Made by a program: the position numbers and the translations under genes | The notes under the pieces: model-generated | Seen by the model: the letters and a program-made list of their open reading frames with translations, nothing else | What the model was told of the DNA's origin: nothing | Databases searched by the model: none | NCBI RefSeq assembly: GCF_031679605.1 | Contig: NZ_CP117522.1 | Location: forward strand, 186,001 to 250,000 | Direction of reading: 5' to 3' | Source of the DNA: Streptomyces luomodiensis | Lineage (GTDB): Bacteria > Actinomycetota > Actinomycetes > Streptomycetales > Streptomycetaceae | DNA length: 64,000 nucleotides | Part shown: piece after piece, positions 16,031 through 24,882 of the stretch | Numbering within the stretch: the first letter of the stretch is position 1 | How the letters are laid out: each line of letters begins with the position of its first letter

Positions 16031-16951
16031 CTAGGTGAGGGCCGCCTGCCAGGAGGTGCCGTTGCTGGTGGCGTCGCTTCGCAGGCGGTCGCGGGCGGCG
16101 GTGTCGCCGTACAGGCTCCAGCGGAACCAGTCCAGGAAGGTGTTCTTGGTCTGGGCGTAGTACCGGTACTCCGGGGTCAGGTACTGGCCGTGGTCCGCCC
16201 CGACATGAGTGAGGAACGCCTTGGGCGAGGGGAGCTCCGCGTACGCGGTGCGCGCCGAGTTGTAGTCGCAGGTCGGGTCGTGGTCACCGTGGATGAACAG
16301 CACATTGGCGTGGAGGCCGGCAGGGTTGCCCATGTCCACGCAGGCAACCGGGACGGCGGCGACGATGCGGTTGTCCGGCCAGGCGGTAAGCAGGCCGTGG
16401 GTGGTCATCCCGCCCATCGAGTGACCTGACACACCGACACCGGCGCGGGTGTCGATGTGTCCGGCGAACGGGTCGCCCGCGGTGTTGTTGAGCGCCAGCG
16501 TCCGGGTGAGGACCTCGGAGACGTCCCTCGACCAGTTGCCGTTGTAGACGCTGCCGATGTTGGTGTTGTCGGAGAACGAGGGGGCGGGGCAGATGAAGCC
16601 CGCGGAGGCCAGATCGTGGGTCTGGGAGGAGTAGCAGTCGGAGTTGCACCCCATGCCGTGGCTCCATTCGGCGATGGGGAAGACGCCGTTCGCGATGGGC
16701 GCGTTCGGGATGGGGTTGCCGCCCGCGGTGCCGGAGGCCGGGTAGAAGATCTTCGTGGTCAGTTGGCGGTTGCCGCGCGACCAGGAGAACTGGCGTACGC
16801 CGATGGCGAACTGCTCGGTGGGTGCCTGCCGCGGTGAGGCCATCCGTGGCGACAGGGCGCCGGCGGCCGCGCTGCTGCCGAGCAGGGACATGCCCGCGCC
16901 CGTGGCCGCGGCCGCGCCGAGGCCCAGTAAGGTACGCCGTCGCATCGACAT
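16031..16951 (-). CDS. Tat-exported alpha/beta hydrolase (PAF-acetylhydrolase/chlorophyllase-like)
   Basis: Exported hydrolase of 306 residues. M-S-M-R-R-R-T-L-L-G-L-G at the N-terminus is a Tat-type signal. The nucleophile elbow is S-G-H-S-M-G-G (Ser178), with Asp in G-D-H-D-P-T and His in G-A-D-H-G-Q. Four Cys residues (101, 106, 121 and one near the Asp) may form disulfides. The ATG at 16951 has AAGGAGA 6 bases upstream. Substrate unknown; context suggests a plant-wall or lipid ester. It lies 40 bases downstream of the esterase start on the same strand, so the two may share a transcript. Confidence 0.78.
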   Translation of the reverse strand: MSMRRRTLLGLGAAAATGAGMSLLGSSAAAGALSPRMASPRQAPTEQFAIGVRQFSWSRGNRQLTTKIFYPASGTAGGNPIPNAPIANGVFPIAEWSHGMGCNSDCYSSQTHDLASAGFICPAPSFSDNTNIGSVYNGNWSRDVSEVLTRTLALNNTAGDPFAGHIDTRAGVGVSGHSMGGMTTHGLLTAWPDNRIVAAVPVACVDMGNPAGLHANVLFIHGDHDPTCDYNSARTAYAELPSPKAFLTHVGADHGQYLTPEYRYYAQTKNTFLDWFRWSLYGDTAARDRLRSDATSNGTSWQAALT

Positions 16952-17084
16952 GGGTGTCTCCTTGTTGTGGGTGAGCGGGGTGCACGGGCGCCGTGCACCA
17001 GCGTGAGAGGGGATCCCGCGAGGTTGCTCAGGGGGGCCGGGGCCTAGGTTCGGTCCTGAACTCATGAGAGCGGGGCCGGGGCGC

Positions 17085-17180
17085 TCAACAGCTGTTGCTG
17101 GTCCGAGTGAGCAGGCCGAGGCGATAGGGGAACTGGGAGTAGTCGCCGCCGGAGTTGGGGCCCTTGCCCTGGTAGACGAG
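17085..17180 (-). pseudogene. C-terminal remnant of a GH62-like arabinofuranosidase
   Basis: On the minus strand the last 30 codons before the TGA at 17085-17087 read L-V-Y-Q-G-K-G-P-N-S-G-G-D-Y-S-Q-F-P-Y-R, then L-G-L-L-T. This closely parallels the end of the intact GH62 enzyme at 12752-13774 ([23 protein letters not shown]). An in-frame stop lies immediately upstream and no other part of the enzyme is present. The rest of 16952-17720 is unrecognisable. Confidence 0.65.
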
Positions 17181-17721
17181 ACGACGTTATGGCTCGCCTC
17201 GCGCTTGGGGGAGATCAGCTGGCCGCTGTATCGGCCACGCCGTCGGCGTCTTGGACGCATGGAAAGCTCCATGGGGTCGGTGGGAGGTCCGCCACCCCAA
17301 TGTGGCCGTTGCGGCGTGGCCGACCCGGCATTGTCGCGTCCAAAACGGCAGAGAAGACGTGCCTGTTGATCGTCATGACATGACCTTCTGTCGGCATGCG
17401 CGGAGGCGGGGAGTGCGCGTACGGGACGGGCAGCAGGGCGCACCGATACATCCCATGCCTCTCTAGGGGTCCCACGGGATCTCAGAAGCTGTCAAGTGGC
17501 GTGAGGTCGAACGACGCAGTGGCTTGCTGCCGCATCCGGGACGGCGCCCTGCGCCATGGCGGCGGGGAGAGACCGCACATCACACGTCGCCGACGATTCC
17601 GCACCGCAGGACCATCTCCGGACTGCGGTTTTCATCGCGCTCACCGAGTCGGCCCGTTGAGCGGTATTGACAGTCTTCAGCGCTTCCTTATCATCCATCC
17701 TTGTCCGATGCTTCGACAGTG

Positions 17722-17737
17722 GTTCGACATATCGAAC
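17722..17737. promoter_or_regulatory. palindromic operator upstream of the GH54-GH27 operon
   Basis: GTTCGACATATCGAAC: 6-bp perfect arms around CATA, 78 bases before the GH54 start, in a locally AT-richer region. It differs from the CebR box, so a second regulator (unidentified, not encoded here) is inferred for arabinan or galactoside genes. Confidence 0.5.
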
Positions 17738-17815
17738 GCTTGATGTCGCCCCCCTGACATCCGGCGGATGTCCAGTGTCGACATGTCATGTTCATGATCG
17801 CCTCGGGAGGAGACA

Positions 17816-18910
17816 GTGCAGTCTTCATGGGTTTCCGTGCCGGGCGGCGTGCCCCGCAGACGGCGCTCGCCCGCCGCCTTGGCCACGGGCTCGGCCCTGA
17901 TGTTGATTGCGGTACTGGTGGCGGTGTTCGGCCGACCGGGACCGGCATCCGCCGCCGGCACCGGCCCCTGTGACATCTACGCGTCGGGCGGCACGCCTTG
18001 TGTGGCCGCGCACAGCACGGTGCGGGCGCTCTATGGCTCGTACGCCGGCAAGCTGTACCAAGTCAGGCGCTCGTCCGACAACGCGACCCGGGACATCGGC
18101 ACCCTGGCGGCAGGCGGCGTCGCCGACGCCGCCGCCCAGGACTCGCACTGCGCGGGTACCTCATGCGTCATCACCTGGGTCTACGACCAGTCCGGGCACG
18201 GCAACAACCTGGGCTACCAGGGGCCGGGCGGAGTCGGTGGCTCCGATACCGCCGCGAACGCGACGAGTGAATCGCTGACCGTCGGGGGCAACAGGGCCTA
18301 CTCGCTGTACATCAACCCCAGGAACAGCTACTGGCGTGACGGCCACACGACGGACGTCCCCACCGGCAGCGCACCCGAAGGCATGTACATGGTGACCAGC
18401 GGCACACACGTCAACAGCGGCTGCTGCTTCGACTACGGCAACAGCGAGACCACCCGCAAGGCCGACGGCCCCGGAGCCATGGACGCGATCAACTTCAGCA
18501 CGCAGTGCTGGTTCGGCGGATGCGCCGGGAACGGCCCATGGGTCCAGGCAGACCTCGAATGGGGCCTGTACTCCGGGGGAAGCCAGTCCTGGAACCCGAA
18601 CCAGAGGGCCTTCCCCAGCAAGTTCGTCACCGCCACGCTGAAGAACAACGGGAGGACCCGGTTCGCGATCAAGGGCAGCAACGCGCAGTCCGGGAATCTG
18701 ACCACCCTGTACGCCGGTCCCCTCCCCAGTGGATACGGCCCCATGAAGAAGCAGGGGGCCATCATCCTGGGCAGCGGCGGTGACTGCTGCGACGGCAACA
18801 CCAATCTCAGCGCCGGAACGTTCTACGAGGGAGCCATGGTCTCCGGCTACCCGTCCGACCAGACGGAGAACGCCGTACAGGCCAACATCACCGCGGTCGG
18901 CTACCGCTGA
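17816..18910 (+). CDS. secreted GH54 alpha-L-arabinofuranosidase (catalytic domain only)
   Basis: Arabinofuranosidase of 364 residues. The start is GTG at 17816 behind GGAGGA. A long basic and hydrophobic signal ends near A-S-A-A-G (residue 47). The mature protein begins C-D-I-Y-A-S-G-G-T-P-C-V-A-A-H-S-T, the AbfB catalytic signature. By analogy with fungal AbfB, the Glu in A-D-L-E-W-G and the Asp in S-G-G-D-C-C-D are candidate catalytic residues. The C-terminal arabinose-binding CBM42 of full-length AbfB is absent; the reading frame ends cleanly at the catalytic domain. The next gene begins 19 bases later, so they form an operon. Confidence 0.88.
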   Translation: MQSSWVSVPGGVPRRRRSPAALATGSALMLIAVLVAVFGRPGPASAAGTGPCDIYASGGTPCVAAHSTVRALYGSYAGKLYQVRRSSDNATRDIGTLAAGGVADAAAQDSHCAGTSCVITWVYDQSGHGNNLGYQGPGGVGGSDTAANATSESLTVGGNRAYSLYINPRNSYWRDGHTTDVPTGSAPEGMYMVTSGTHVNSGCCFDYGNSETTRKADGPGAMDAINFSTQCWFGGCAGNGPWVQADLEWGLYSGGSQSWNPNQRAFPSKFVTATLKNNGRTRFAIKGSNAQSGNLTTLYAGPLPSGYGPMKKQGAIILGSGGDCCDGNTNLSAGTFYEGAMVSGYPSDQTENAVQANITAVGYR

Positions 18911-18928
18911 ACAGGAAGGAACCATCTC

Positions 18929-20572
18929 GTGGCGAAACCACGCGGACGATTACTCCGCTTCCTCACGGCTGCCGCGCTGATCGGCAGCGTCTTCACCACG
19001 GCCTCGGGCCACTCGGCCGCCCAGGCGGCCCCGGGCAGTCCGGCGCTCACCCCTCCGCTGGGCTGGAACAGCTGGAACAGCTTCGGGTGCGGGGTCACCG
19101 AGGCACAGGTCCGCCAGGCCACCGACGCGATGGTCTCCTCGGGCATGCGGGACGCCGGTTACCGATACGTGGTGGTCGATGACTGCTGGTTCGACCCGCA
19201 ACGCGACACCGCGGGCAACTTGCGGGCCAACCCCACAAAATTCCCGAGCGGGATGAGAGCGCTCGGAGACTACATCCACGGGAGAGGCTTGAAGTTCGGC
19301 ATCTACCAGGTGCCCAACGAGCGCACGTGTGCGCAGGGCGGGGGCAGTTACCCCGGGTCCACCGGCAGCAAGGGCCATGAGAGCCAGGACGCTCGCACAT
19401 TCGCCTCGTGGGGCGTGGACTACCTCAAGTACGACTGGTGCTCCTCCGCCGGCACCCGGGACGAGCAGGTCGCGCGGTTCACGCTCATGCGCGACGCACT
19501 GCGCGCGACCGGACGCCCGATCGTCTACAGCATCAACCCGAACAGCTACCACGCCATCACCGGCGACACGTACAACTGGGGCGAGGTGGCCGACCTGTGG
19601 CGGACGACCGAGGACCTGCTCGACATCTGGCAGAACGGCAACACCAACAGCTATCCGATGGGCGTGGGCAACGTCGTGGACGTCACCGCGCCACTGGCCG
19701 CGCAGTCGGGTCCGGGCCACTGGAACGACCCCGACATGCTCGTCGTCGGCCGCCCCGGGCTGTCGCTGACCGAGTCCCGCTCCCACTTCGCCCTGTGGGC
19801 GCTGATGGCCGCGCCGCTCATGGCGGGCAACGACATCCGCACCATGTCGGCCGATGTGAGCGCGGTCCTGCGCAACCCGCGCCTGCTGGCGGTGAACCAG
19901 GACCCGCTGGGCGCGGGCGGGCGCAGGGTGCGCGACGACGGAGACACCGAGGTGTTCGCCAAGCCCCTGTCCGACGGCTCGGTCGCCGTGGGCCTGTTCA
20001 ACCGGGGGAACAGCACGGCGACCGTCACCGCCACGGCGGCACAGATCGGTCTGTCCGGCGGGTCGTTCACCCTCACCGACCTGTGGACCGGCGGCACATC
20101 GAGCACGACCGGACAGGTTTCGGCGAGTGTGCCCGCACACGGCGTCGCCGCGTTCCGGGTGACCGGCGGCACTCCGCTGGCCGCCGCCATATCCCGGCTG
20201 CGCGGTGACGGGTCCGGCCGTTGCCTGGACGTGGAGAACGCCTCGACCGCGGCGGGGGCGAGGGTGCTGATCCAGGACTGTCACACGGCCGCCGGCCAGC
20301 TGTGGACCACCTGGGCCGGCGGCGAGATACGCGTCTTCGGCGACAAGTGCCTGGACGCCTATGACCAGGGCTCCACCAACGGCACACGCGTCATCACCTG
20401 GCCCTGCAACGGACAGGACAACCAGAAGTGGACACTCGACGAGAACGGCTCGATCCGCAACGTCCACGCCGGCCTGTGCCTGGATGTCGACCACGCCGGC
20501 ACCGCCAACGGAACCCCACTGATCCTGTGGACCTGCAACGGTCAGGGCAACCAGAGGTGGACCCGCGGGTGA
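18929..20572 (+). CDS. secreted GH27 alpha-galactosidase (or beta-L-arabinopyranosidase) with CBM13
   Basis: Exported enzyme of 547 residues starting at GTG 18929. The signal ends near A-Q-A-A-P (residue 34). The GH27 barrel spans about 40-330: L-G-W-N-S-W-N-S-F, V-V-D-D-C-W, Y-L-K-Y-D-W-C with nucleophile Asp169, and H-W-N-D-P-D-M with the acid/base Asp. A beta-sandwich follows. Residues about 420-547 form a ricin-type CBM13 (repeated C-L-D and Q-x-W motifs). The same architecture occurs in Streptomyces GH27 beta-L-arabinopyranosidase; retention of the VDDCW galactose-binding pair leans to alpha-galactosidase. Second gene of the GH54 operon. Confidence 0.88.
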   Translation: MAKPRGRLLRFLTAAALIGSVFTTASGHSAAQAAPGSPALTPPLGWNSWNSFGCGVTEAQVRQATDAMVSSGMRDAGYRYVVVDDCWFDPQRDTAGNLRANPTKFPSGMRALGDYIHGRGLKFGIYQVPNERTCAQGGGSYPGSTGSKGHESQDARTFASWGVDYLKYDWCSSAGTRDEQVARFTLMRDALRATGRPIVYSINPNSYHAITGDTYNWGEVADLWRTTEDLLDIWQNGNTNSYPMGVGNVVDVTAPLAAQSGPGHWNDPDMLVVGRPGLSLTESRSHFALWALMAAPLMAGNDIRTMSADVSAVLRNPRLLAVNQDPLGAGGRRVRDDGDTEVFAKPLSDGSVAVGLFNRGNSTATVTATAAQIGLSGGSFTLTDLWTGGTSSTTGQVSASVPAHGVAAFRVTGGTPLAAAISRLRGDGSGRCLDVENASTAAGARVLIQDCHTAAGQLWTTWAGGEIRVFGDKCLDAYDQGSTNGTRVITWPCNGQDNQKWTLDENGSIRNVHAGLCLDVDHAGTANGTPLILWTCNGQGNQRWTRG

Positions 20573-20708
20573 GGAGCGCCGCACGCCGGCCGGCCTGCCC
20601 CGGGCCGCCGTCCACGACCGGGCCGTCGGCCCACCCCTTCCGGGCCGTGACGATGTCCGCCGCCGTGACCATCGACTCCTGTCCGCCCGACTCCCGCAAG
20701 AGGCGCTC

Positions 20709-21163
20709 ATGACTCCGGTACGACCACACCTGGCCTTCGCCCTCGTGCCCACCACGGTGTATCCCCAGCAGGCCAAGGCGGACAACCCGATCGTGCAGCA
20801 CGGCTGCACGGCCGCCCCCGCGCCTTTGGTCCATGACGGCCGCGTCTGCCTCTGGACCGGGCACGACGAGGACAACTCGACCAACTTGGACCATGAAAGA
20901 GTGGCGGACCCGCTCCTCCGCCGACATGGTCAACTGGACCGACCACGGCTCTCCGCTCAGTGTGGCCTCGTTCAGCTGGGCGTCCACCGACGCATGGGCG
21001 GGCCAGGTAGTCAACCGCAACGGAAAGTTCTACTGGTACGTGCCAACAACGGAGCGCGCGACCAGCCGCATGGCCATCGGCGTGGCGGGGGTCGGACAGC
21101 CCTACCGGACCGTTCCGCGACGCCCTCGGCCACCCGCTGGTGGGAAACGGTGAGATCGTCTGG
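20709..21163 (+). pseudogene. GH43 arabinofuranosidase/xylosidase pseudogene
   Basis: Three frames together reconstruct the N-terminal third of a GH43 enzyme. 20709 to about 20885 gives A-D-N-P-I-V-Q-H and A-P-A-P-L-V-H-D-G-R-V...T-G-H-D-E-D. A shifted frame continues M-K-E-W-R-T-R-S-S-A-D-M-V-N-W-T-D-H-G and W-A-G-Q-V-V-N-R-N-G-K-F-Y-W-Y-V-P. A third frame (from about 21092) gives S-D-S-P-T-G-P-F-R-D-A-L-G-H-P-L-V-G-N-G-E-I. The homology breaks exactly where a transposase fragment begins. It lies 136 bases after the GH27 gene and was probably once part of the same operon. Confidence 0.85.
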
Positions 21164-21258
21164 ACCGCCGCAGGTGGGTCATGGAGCGCACGATGTCCTG
21201 GCTGACCGGCTACCGCCGGCTCAACCACCGCTACGAACGCGCGGCCGAGATCAGTGGC
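21164..21258 (+). mobile_element. IS5-type transposase C-terminal remnant
   Basis: About 30 codons reading R-R-R-W-V-M-E-R-T-M-S-W-L-T-G-Y-R-R-L, then N-H-R-Y-E-R, the conserved C-terminal E-R-T-x-x-W end of IS5-family DDE transposases. It is fused directly to the broken GH43 gene at about 21164, which points to an insertion followed by deletion. No terminal inverted repeat was identified. Confidence 0.75.
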
Positions 21259-21305
21259 GGTAGCGACGGCGACGGTACGCGAGTCGACGCCGACTCCGGG
21301 GTTCG

Positions 21306-21781
21306 TCAGCTCAGCTCGATGGTGACGCCGCGCTCCAGGCCGTCCGCTCCAGCCTCGATCGCCTCGCGTGCCGCGGCCTGCTGGGTGGTGTGGACGGTAA
21401 CCCGAAGGCCCCGCTCGTGCCCGGCCTCGATCCCCGCTCGAAGGAGATCGAGGGGAAGCCGTTCCAACTCGACACCATCCGGGAAGGCGGGATTCCGCCA
21501 GAGGTACTTCGGTCCGCCCGAATGTGCGCACGCGCCTTCCGACAGGAGTTTGATCGCGTCCACCTTGCGGTCGGCGAGGTGGTGCACCAGGTCGCGGATC
21601 TGCTGCACGCTGTCGACCTCTCCCGTGAAGCGCTCGCGCGCCCAGGGGTTGTCGCTGAAGACCGTGGCGGCGGGGTGCCCATCGCGTCGTACAGGCCGGC
21701 GAGCGCCTGGCGGCCGTCGAAGACATGTGCGCGCCTGATCACGAGGTCGTAGGTCGCAGGGCCGCGAGCCTCGGTGCTCAC
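21306..21781 (-). pseudogene. amidohydrolase (imidazolonepropionase-like) pseudogene
   Basis: The minus-strand GTG at 21781 opens A-T-Y-D-L-V-I-R-R-A-H-V-F-D-G-R-Q, a standard amidohydrolase N-terminus. After about 40 codons the similarity jumps frame to N-P-W-A-R-E-R-F-T-G...D-A-I-K-L-L-S-E-G and G-L-R-V-T-V-H-T-T-Q-Q-A-A-A-R-E-A-I-E-A-G-A-D-G-L, ending at 21306. The region with the first HxH metal motif is missing and the protein ends before the final Asp motif, so it cannot be active. It lies downstream of the Rrf2 gene on the same strand. Confidence 0.75.
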
Positions 21782-21973
21782 GATTGCTTCGGATTCCTGG
21801 GGCACCGCTCTCCTCCTGGCACGTAGGTGTTCGGGCCGTGCCGCACGCATCGTGCGGCCGCTGGCATCGGGAGCTGGGAGGGTCCGGACACCCACCCCAG
21901 AACACACCGCAACGAAATCAGTTACGGCTAGACCGTGCGTGGTGGCGCAGGGTGTGTATGCGCCACCGCTCGA

Positions 21974-22417
21974 TCAGTGATCCTTCGCTTCGTTGTCGGA
22001 GGCCAGTATCTGCTGCAGCAGGCCGGCGATCGTCGTCCTGCCGAGCTGTTGCTCCAGAGCTCGCTCCGCGTTCTGGAACTCGGCGTCAAGCAGGTCGCCG
22101 ATGTTGCGGCCGACCTCACACGCCCCGCTGGGCGGATGGGTGTGCCGCGAGAAGATCTGACCCTCCTCGACGGCGGCGTACGCGTCATAGAGCGTGATGT
22201 CCCGCGGGGCGCGAGCAAGGGACCAGCCGCCCCCTCGGCCTTCGGTGGACCGCACCAGGTGAGCGTCTCGCAAGCGGCCGAGGATGCGCCGCACGAGGAC
22301 TGGATTGCTGTCAAGGCTGTCCGCGATCTCCGCGGAAGCCAACGAGCCCCCACGCCGGTGCGCCAGCATCGCAAGCGCGTGAATCGCGACCGCGCTCCTG
22401 CTGCTGAGCCCCGCCAA
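21974..22417 (-). CDS. Rrf2-family transcriptional regulator
   Basis: Regulator of 147 residues with the Rrf2 winged helix: S-S-R-S-A-V-A-I-H-A-L near the N-terminus and I-A-D-S-L-D-S-N-P-V-L-V-R-R-I-L as recognition helix, followed by a G-R-G-G-G-W-S-L-A wing. Only one Cys is present (G-A-C-E-V), not the three-Cys Fe-S cluster set, so it probably does not sense iron-sulfur status; it resembles the YwnA-type branch. A palindrome at 22436-22462 directly upstream is the likely autoregulatory operator. Its former target may be the decayed amidohydrolase downstream. Confidence 0.85.
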   Translation of the reverse strand: MAGLSSRSAVAIHALAMLAHRRGGSLASAEIADSLDSNPVLVRRILGRLRDAHLVRSTEGRGGGWSLARAPRDITLYDAYAAVEEGQIFSRHTHPPSGACEVGRNIGDLLDAEFQNAERALEQQLGRTTIAGLLQQILASDNEAKDH

Positions 22418-22435
22418 CTCCTGCTCCTGTCATCG

Positions 22436-22462
22436 CCATCGATTAACCAGTTAAGTCGATGG
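22436..22462. promoter_or_regulatory. Rrf2 operator-like palindrome
   Basis: CCATCGATTAAC (22436-22447) faces GTTAAGTCGATGG (22450-22462) around CA. The arms are complementary apart from one inserted base. It is centred about 32 bases upstream of the Rrf2 start, as expected for autorepression. Confidence 0.6.
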
Positions 22463-22593
22463 TCAACCGAGCTGTCTTCTGAGCACGTCGGGTGCAGGGT
22501 GACGACGGCCAGCGCCACGCCGACCACGGTCAGGACCAGCGACAGATGATCGCGGCGAGTTGCATGGAGAAGGCCGTCTGTTTACCGCGCGGT

Positions 22594-23556
22594 TCAGCCC
22601 TTGCGGGCTATGACGTCCTCGGTCAGCTGCGGGACGACGTCGAAAAGATCGCCGACGACGCCGTAGTCGACCAGGTCGAAGATCGGGGCCTCGGCGTCCT
22701 TGTTGACGGCCACGATGGTCTTCGAGGTCTGCATACCGGCCCGGTGCTGGATCGCACCCGAGATGCCCACCGCGACGTACAGCCGTGGCGAGACGGTCTT
22801 GCCGGTCTGGCCGACCTGGTGGGTGTGCGGGTACCAGCCCGCGTCGACGGCGGCGCGCGAGGCACCGACGGCGGCGCCGAACGAGTCGGCCAGCGCTTCG
22901 ATGATCGCGAAGTTCTCCGCACCGTTCACACCACGGCCGCCGGAGACCACGATCGCGGCCTCGGTCAGCTCCGGACGCCCCGTCGACTCACGCGGCGTAC
23001 GACTCGTGATCTTCGTGCCGGTGGCCTGGTCGGAGAACGTCACGTTCAGGGCCTCGACGGCGCCCGCGGCCCGAACCGCTTCCACGGCCGCGCTGTTCGG
23101 CTTGACCGTGATGACCGGAGTGCCCTTCGACACCCGGGACGTGGTGGTGTACGACGCGGCCAACACCGACTGTGTGGCCACCGGGCCGGCCTCACCGGCC
23201 TCCAGGTCGACGGCGTCGGTGATGATGCCCGAACCGATACGCAGCGCCAGACGTGCGGCGATCTCCTTGCCCTCCGCGGTGGACGGGACCAGGACGGCGG
23301 CCGGGGACACCTGCTCGTAGGCGGCCTGCAGCGCGTCCACCTTCGGCACCACCAGGTACTGCCCGTACTCCGGGGCGACGTGCGTGAGGACCCGCACCGC
23401 GCCGTGCTCGGCGAGCGTGGACGCGGTGTCACCGGCGCCGTCTCCGAGGGCGACCGCGACCGGCTCACCGATGCGGCGGGCCAGGGTCAGCAGCTCCAGG
23501 GTGGGCTTGCGGACCACGCCGTCCGCGTGATCGACATAGACGAGAACTTCAGTCAT
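22594..23556 (-). CDS. etfA: electron transfer flavoprotein subunit alpha
   Basis: FAD-binding subunit of ETF, 320 residues, passing electrons from acyl-CoA or related dehydrogenases towards the quinone pool. The C-terminal FAD domain shows V-V-S-G-G-R-G-V, then [31 protein letters not shown] and [12 protein letters not shown], all classical. The ATG at 23556 lies 9 bases after AGGAG. It is 51 bases downstream of etfB on the same strand. Confidence 0.95.
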   Translation of the reverse strand: MTEVLVYVDHADGVVRKPTLELLTLARRIGEPVAVALGDGAGDTASTLAEHGAVRVLTHVAPEYGQYLVVPKVDALQAAYEQVSPAAVLVPSTAEGKEIAARLALRIGSGIITDAVDLEAGEAGPVATQSVLAASYTTTSRVSKGTPVITVKPNSAAVEAVRAAGAVEALNVTFSDQATGTKITSRTPRESTGRPELTEAAIVVSGGRGVNGAENFAIIEALADSFGAAVGASRAAVDAGWYPHTHQVGQTGKTVSPRLYVAVGISGAIQHRAGMQTSKTIVAVNKDAEAPIFDLVDYGVVGDLFDVVPQLTEDVIARKG

Positions 23557-23607
23557 GGGGAACAACTCCTGGGGATTTGGACGGACTTTGGAACTTTCGA
23601 GGCCGCG

Positions 23608-24390
23608 TCACACGAACTTGCGCTTGGCGAGGAAGGCAGCGAGTTGCCTGCCGCCCCCGCCCTCGTCCTTGACGATCGTGCCCACCGTGCGCGCCGGGCG
23701 CTCGGCCGCCGACTCGACCGTGGTCCAGGCGCCCTCCAGGCCGACCTCTTCCGCGTCGATGCCCAGGTCGGACAGGTCCCAGGAGGTCACCGGCTTCTTC
23801 TTCGCCGCCATGATGCCCTTGAACGACGGGTAACGCGCCTCACCCGACTGGTCCGTCACCGACACCACCGCCGGCAGGGACGCCTGAAGCTGCTCAGAGG
23901 CGGCATCCCCGTCACGGCGGCCCTTCACGGCACCGCCCTCGACCGACACCTCCGACAGCAGCGTGACCTGCGGCACGCCCAGCCGCTCGGCCAAGATCGC
24001 CGGCAGCACGCCCATGGTGCCGTCGGTCGACGCCATGCCGCAGACCACCAGGTCGTAGCCTGCCCTCTGCACGGCCTTGGCCAGCACCAGCGACGTGCCC
24101 ATCACATCGGTGCCGTGAAGGTCGTCGTCCTCGATGTGGATCGCCTGGTCCGCACCCATCGACAGCGCCTTGCGCAGCGCCTCCTCGGCGTCCTTCGGGC
24201 CAACGGTCACAACGGTGATCTCGGCGTCGGCGGCCTCCTTGATCCGCAGGGCCTGCTCGACGGCGTACTCGTCCAGCTCCGAGAGCAGACCATCGACGTC
24301 GTCGCGGTCGACGGTCAGGTTCTCGGTGAAATGCGGGTCGCCGATGGCGTCAGGCACGTACTTCGCACAGACAACGATCCTCAGACTCAC
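23608..24390 (-). CDS. etfB: electron transfer flavoprotein subunit beta
   Basis: AMP-binding ETF subunit of 260 residues. It starts at GTG 24390 (V-S-L-R-I-V-V-C-A-K-Y-V-P-D), the usual EtfB opening, and carries D-E-Y-A-V-E-Q-A-L-R, the AMP-contact region G-A-D-Q-A-I-H-I and the V-C-G-M-A-S-T-D-G segment. It forms a heterodimer with EtfA. It lies 333 bases downstream of the small membrane proteins; whether it belongs to the same transcript is uncertain. No ETF-ubiquinone oxidoreductase or acyl-CoA dehydrogenase is present in the window. Confidence 0.95.
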   Translation of the reverse strand: MSLRIVVCAKYVPDAIGDPHFTENLTVDRDDVDGLLSELDEYAVEQALRIKEAADAEITVVTVGPKDAEEALRKALSMGADQAIHIEDDDLHGTDVMGTSLVLAKAVQRAGYDLVVCGMASTDGTMGVLPAILAERLGVPQVTLLSEVSVEGGAVKGRRDGDAASEQLQASLPAVVSVTDQSGEARYPSFKGIMAAKKKPVTSWDLSDLGIDAEEVGLEGAWTTVESAAERPARTVGTIVKDEGGGGRQLAAFLAKRKFV

Positions 24391-24723
24391 TGGGTGTCCC
24401 TTTACACGTGATCCGGTACTTGTTCCTGCGGGCGGAGCGGAGATCTGGGTGATCTTCGCCGCCTGCAGCGTCCGCTCACCGGGCTGCCCCTCCCGGAGCC
24501 GCCCGGCGGGTTCATGCGGCCGTGGTGGCCGTTGACGGCCTCCTCGGCCGTCGTCGCGACGGGCGCGGGCATTCCTGCCGCGGTCTCGATCGCGTCCTCG
24601 CCAGGTGGTGTACGAGTTCCTCGCTGGTGGCATAGGCCGTCCGACCCCTCGGGTGGCCCGCCGCGGCGGCCGGAGGCCTTGGCGAGCGTATGCGGCCTCG
24701 ACCGGGGACTGGCTGAGACCACG
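24391..24723. other. spacer upstream of etfB, no gene recognised
   Basis: About 330 bases without a recognisable protein on either strand. It probably holds the etfBA promoter or a transcript boundary between the transporter operon and etfB. No clear hairpin was found. Confidence 0.4.
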
Positions 24724-24879
24724 TCAGTCGGCGTGGGCGATGAAATCGATCAGCAGCTGGGAGAAGACCACTGCCAGGACCACGGCGAAGGCGAGGAATC
24801 CCAGCGCCCAGCGGCGGGCGTCGAGCAGGGGCAGGCTCGCCGCCGTACTGTCGTCGGAGAGGGAGGAAGTGGGAGTCAC
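24724..24879 (-). CDS. 51-residue single-pass membrane protein
   Basis: A small gene read from GTG at 24879 to TGA at 24724-24726: about 20 polar residues (V-T-P-T-S-S-L-S-D-D-S) and then R-R-W-A-L-G-F-L-A-F-A-V-V-L-A-V-V-F, one TM helix, ending I-D-F-I-A-H-A-D. It starts 3 bases after the stop of the next small membrane protein and closes the aldehyde dehydrogenase/transporter gene run. The family is unknown to me. Tight packing and unidirectional order suggest an accessory subunit of the transporter. Confidence 0.6.
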   Translation of the reverse strand: MTPTSSLSDDSTAASLPLLDARRWALGFLAFAVVLAVVFSQLLIDFIAHAD

Positions 24880-24882
24880 GGG

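Noticed and set aside
18929..20572. Firm assignment as beta-L-arabinopyranosidase from the GH27-CBM13 architecture
   Set aside because: The VDDCW galactose-binding pair is intact, so the architecture alone cannot decide the specificity.
22492..24411. 639-codon plus-strand open frame across etfA and etfB
   Set aside because: Antisense shadow spanning two well-conserved minus-strand genes.
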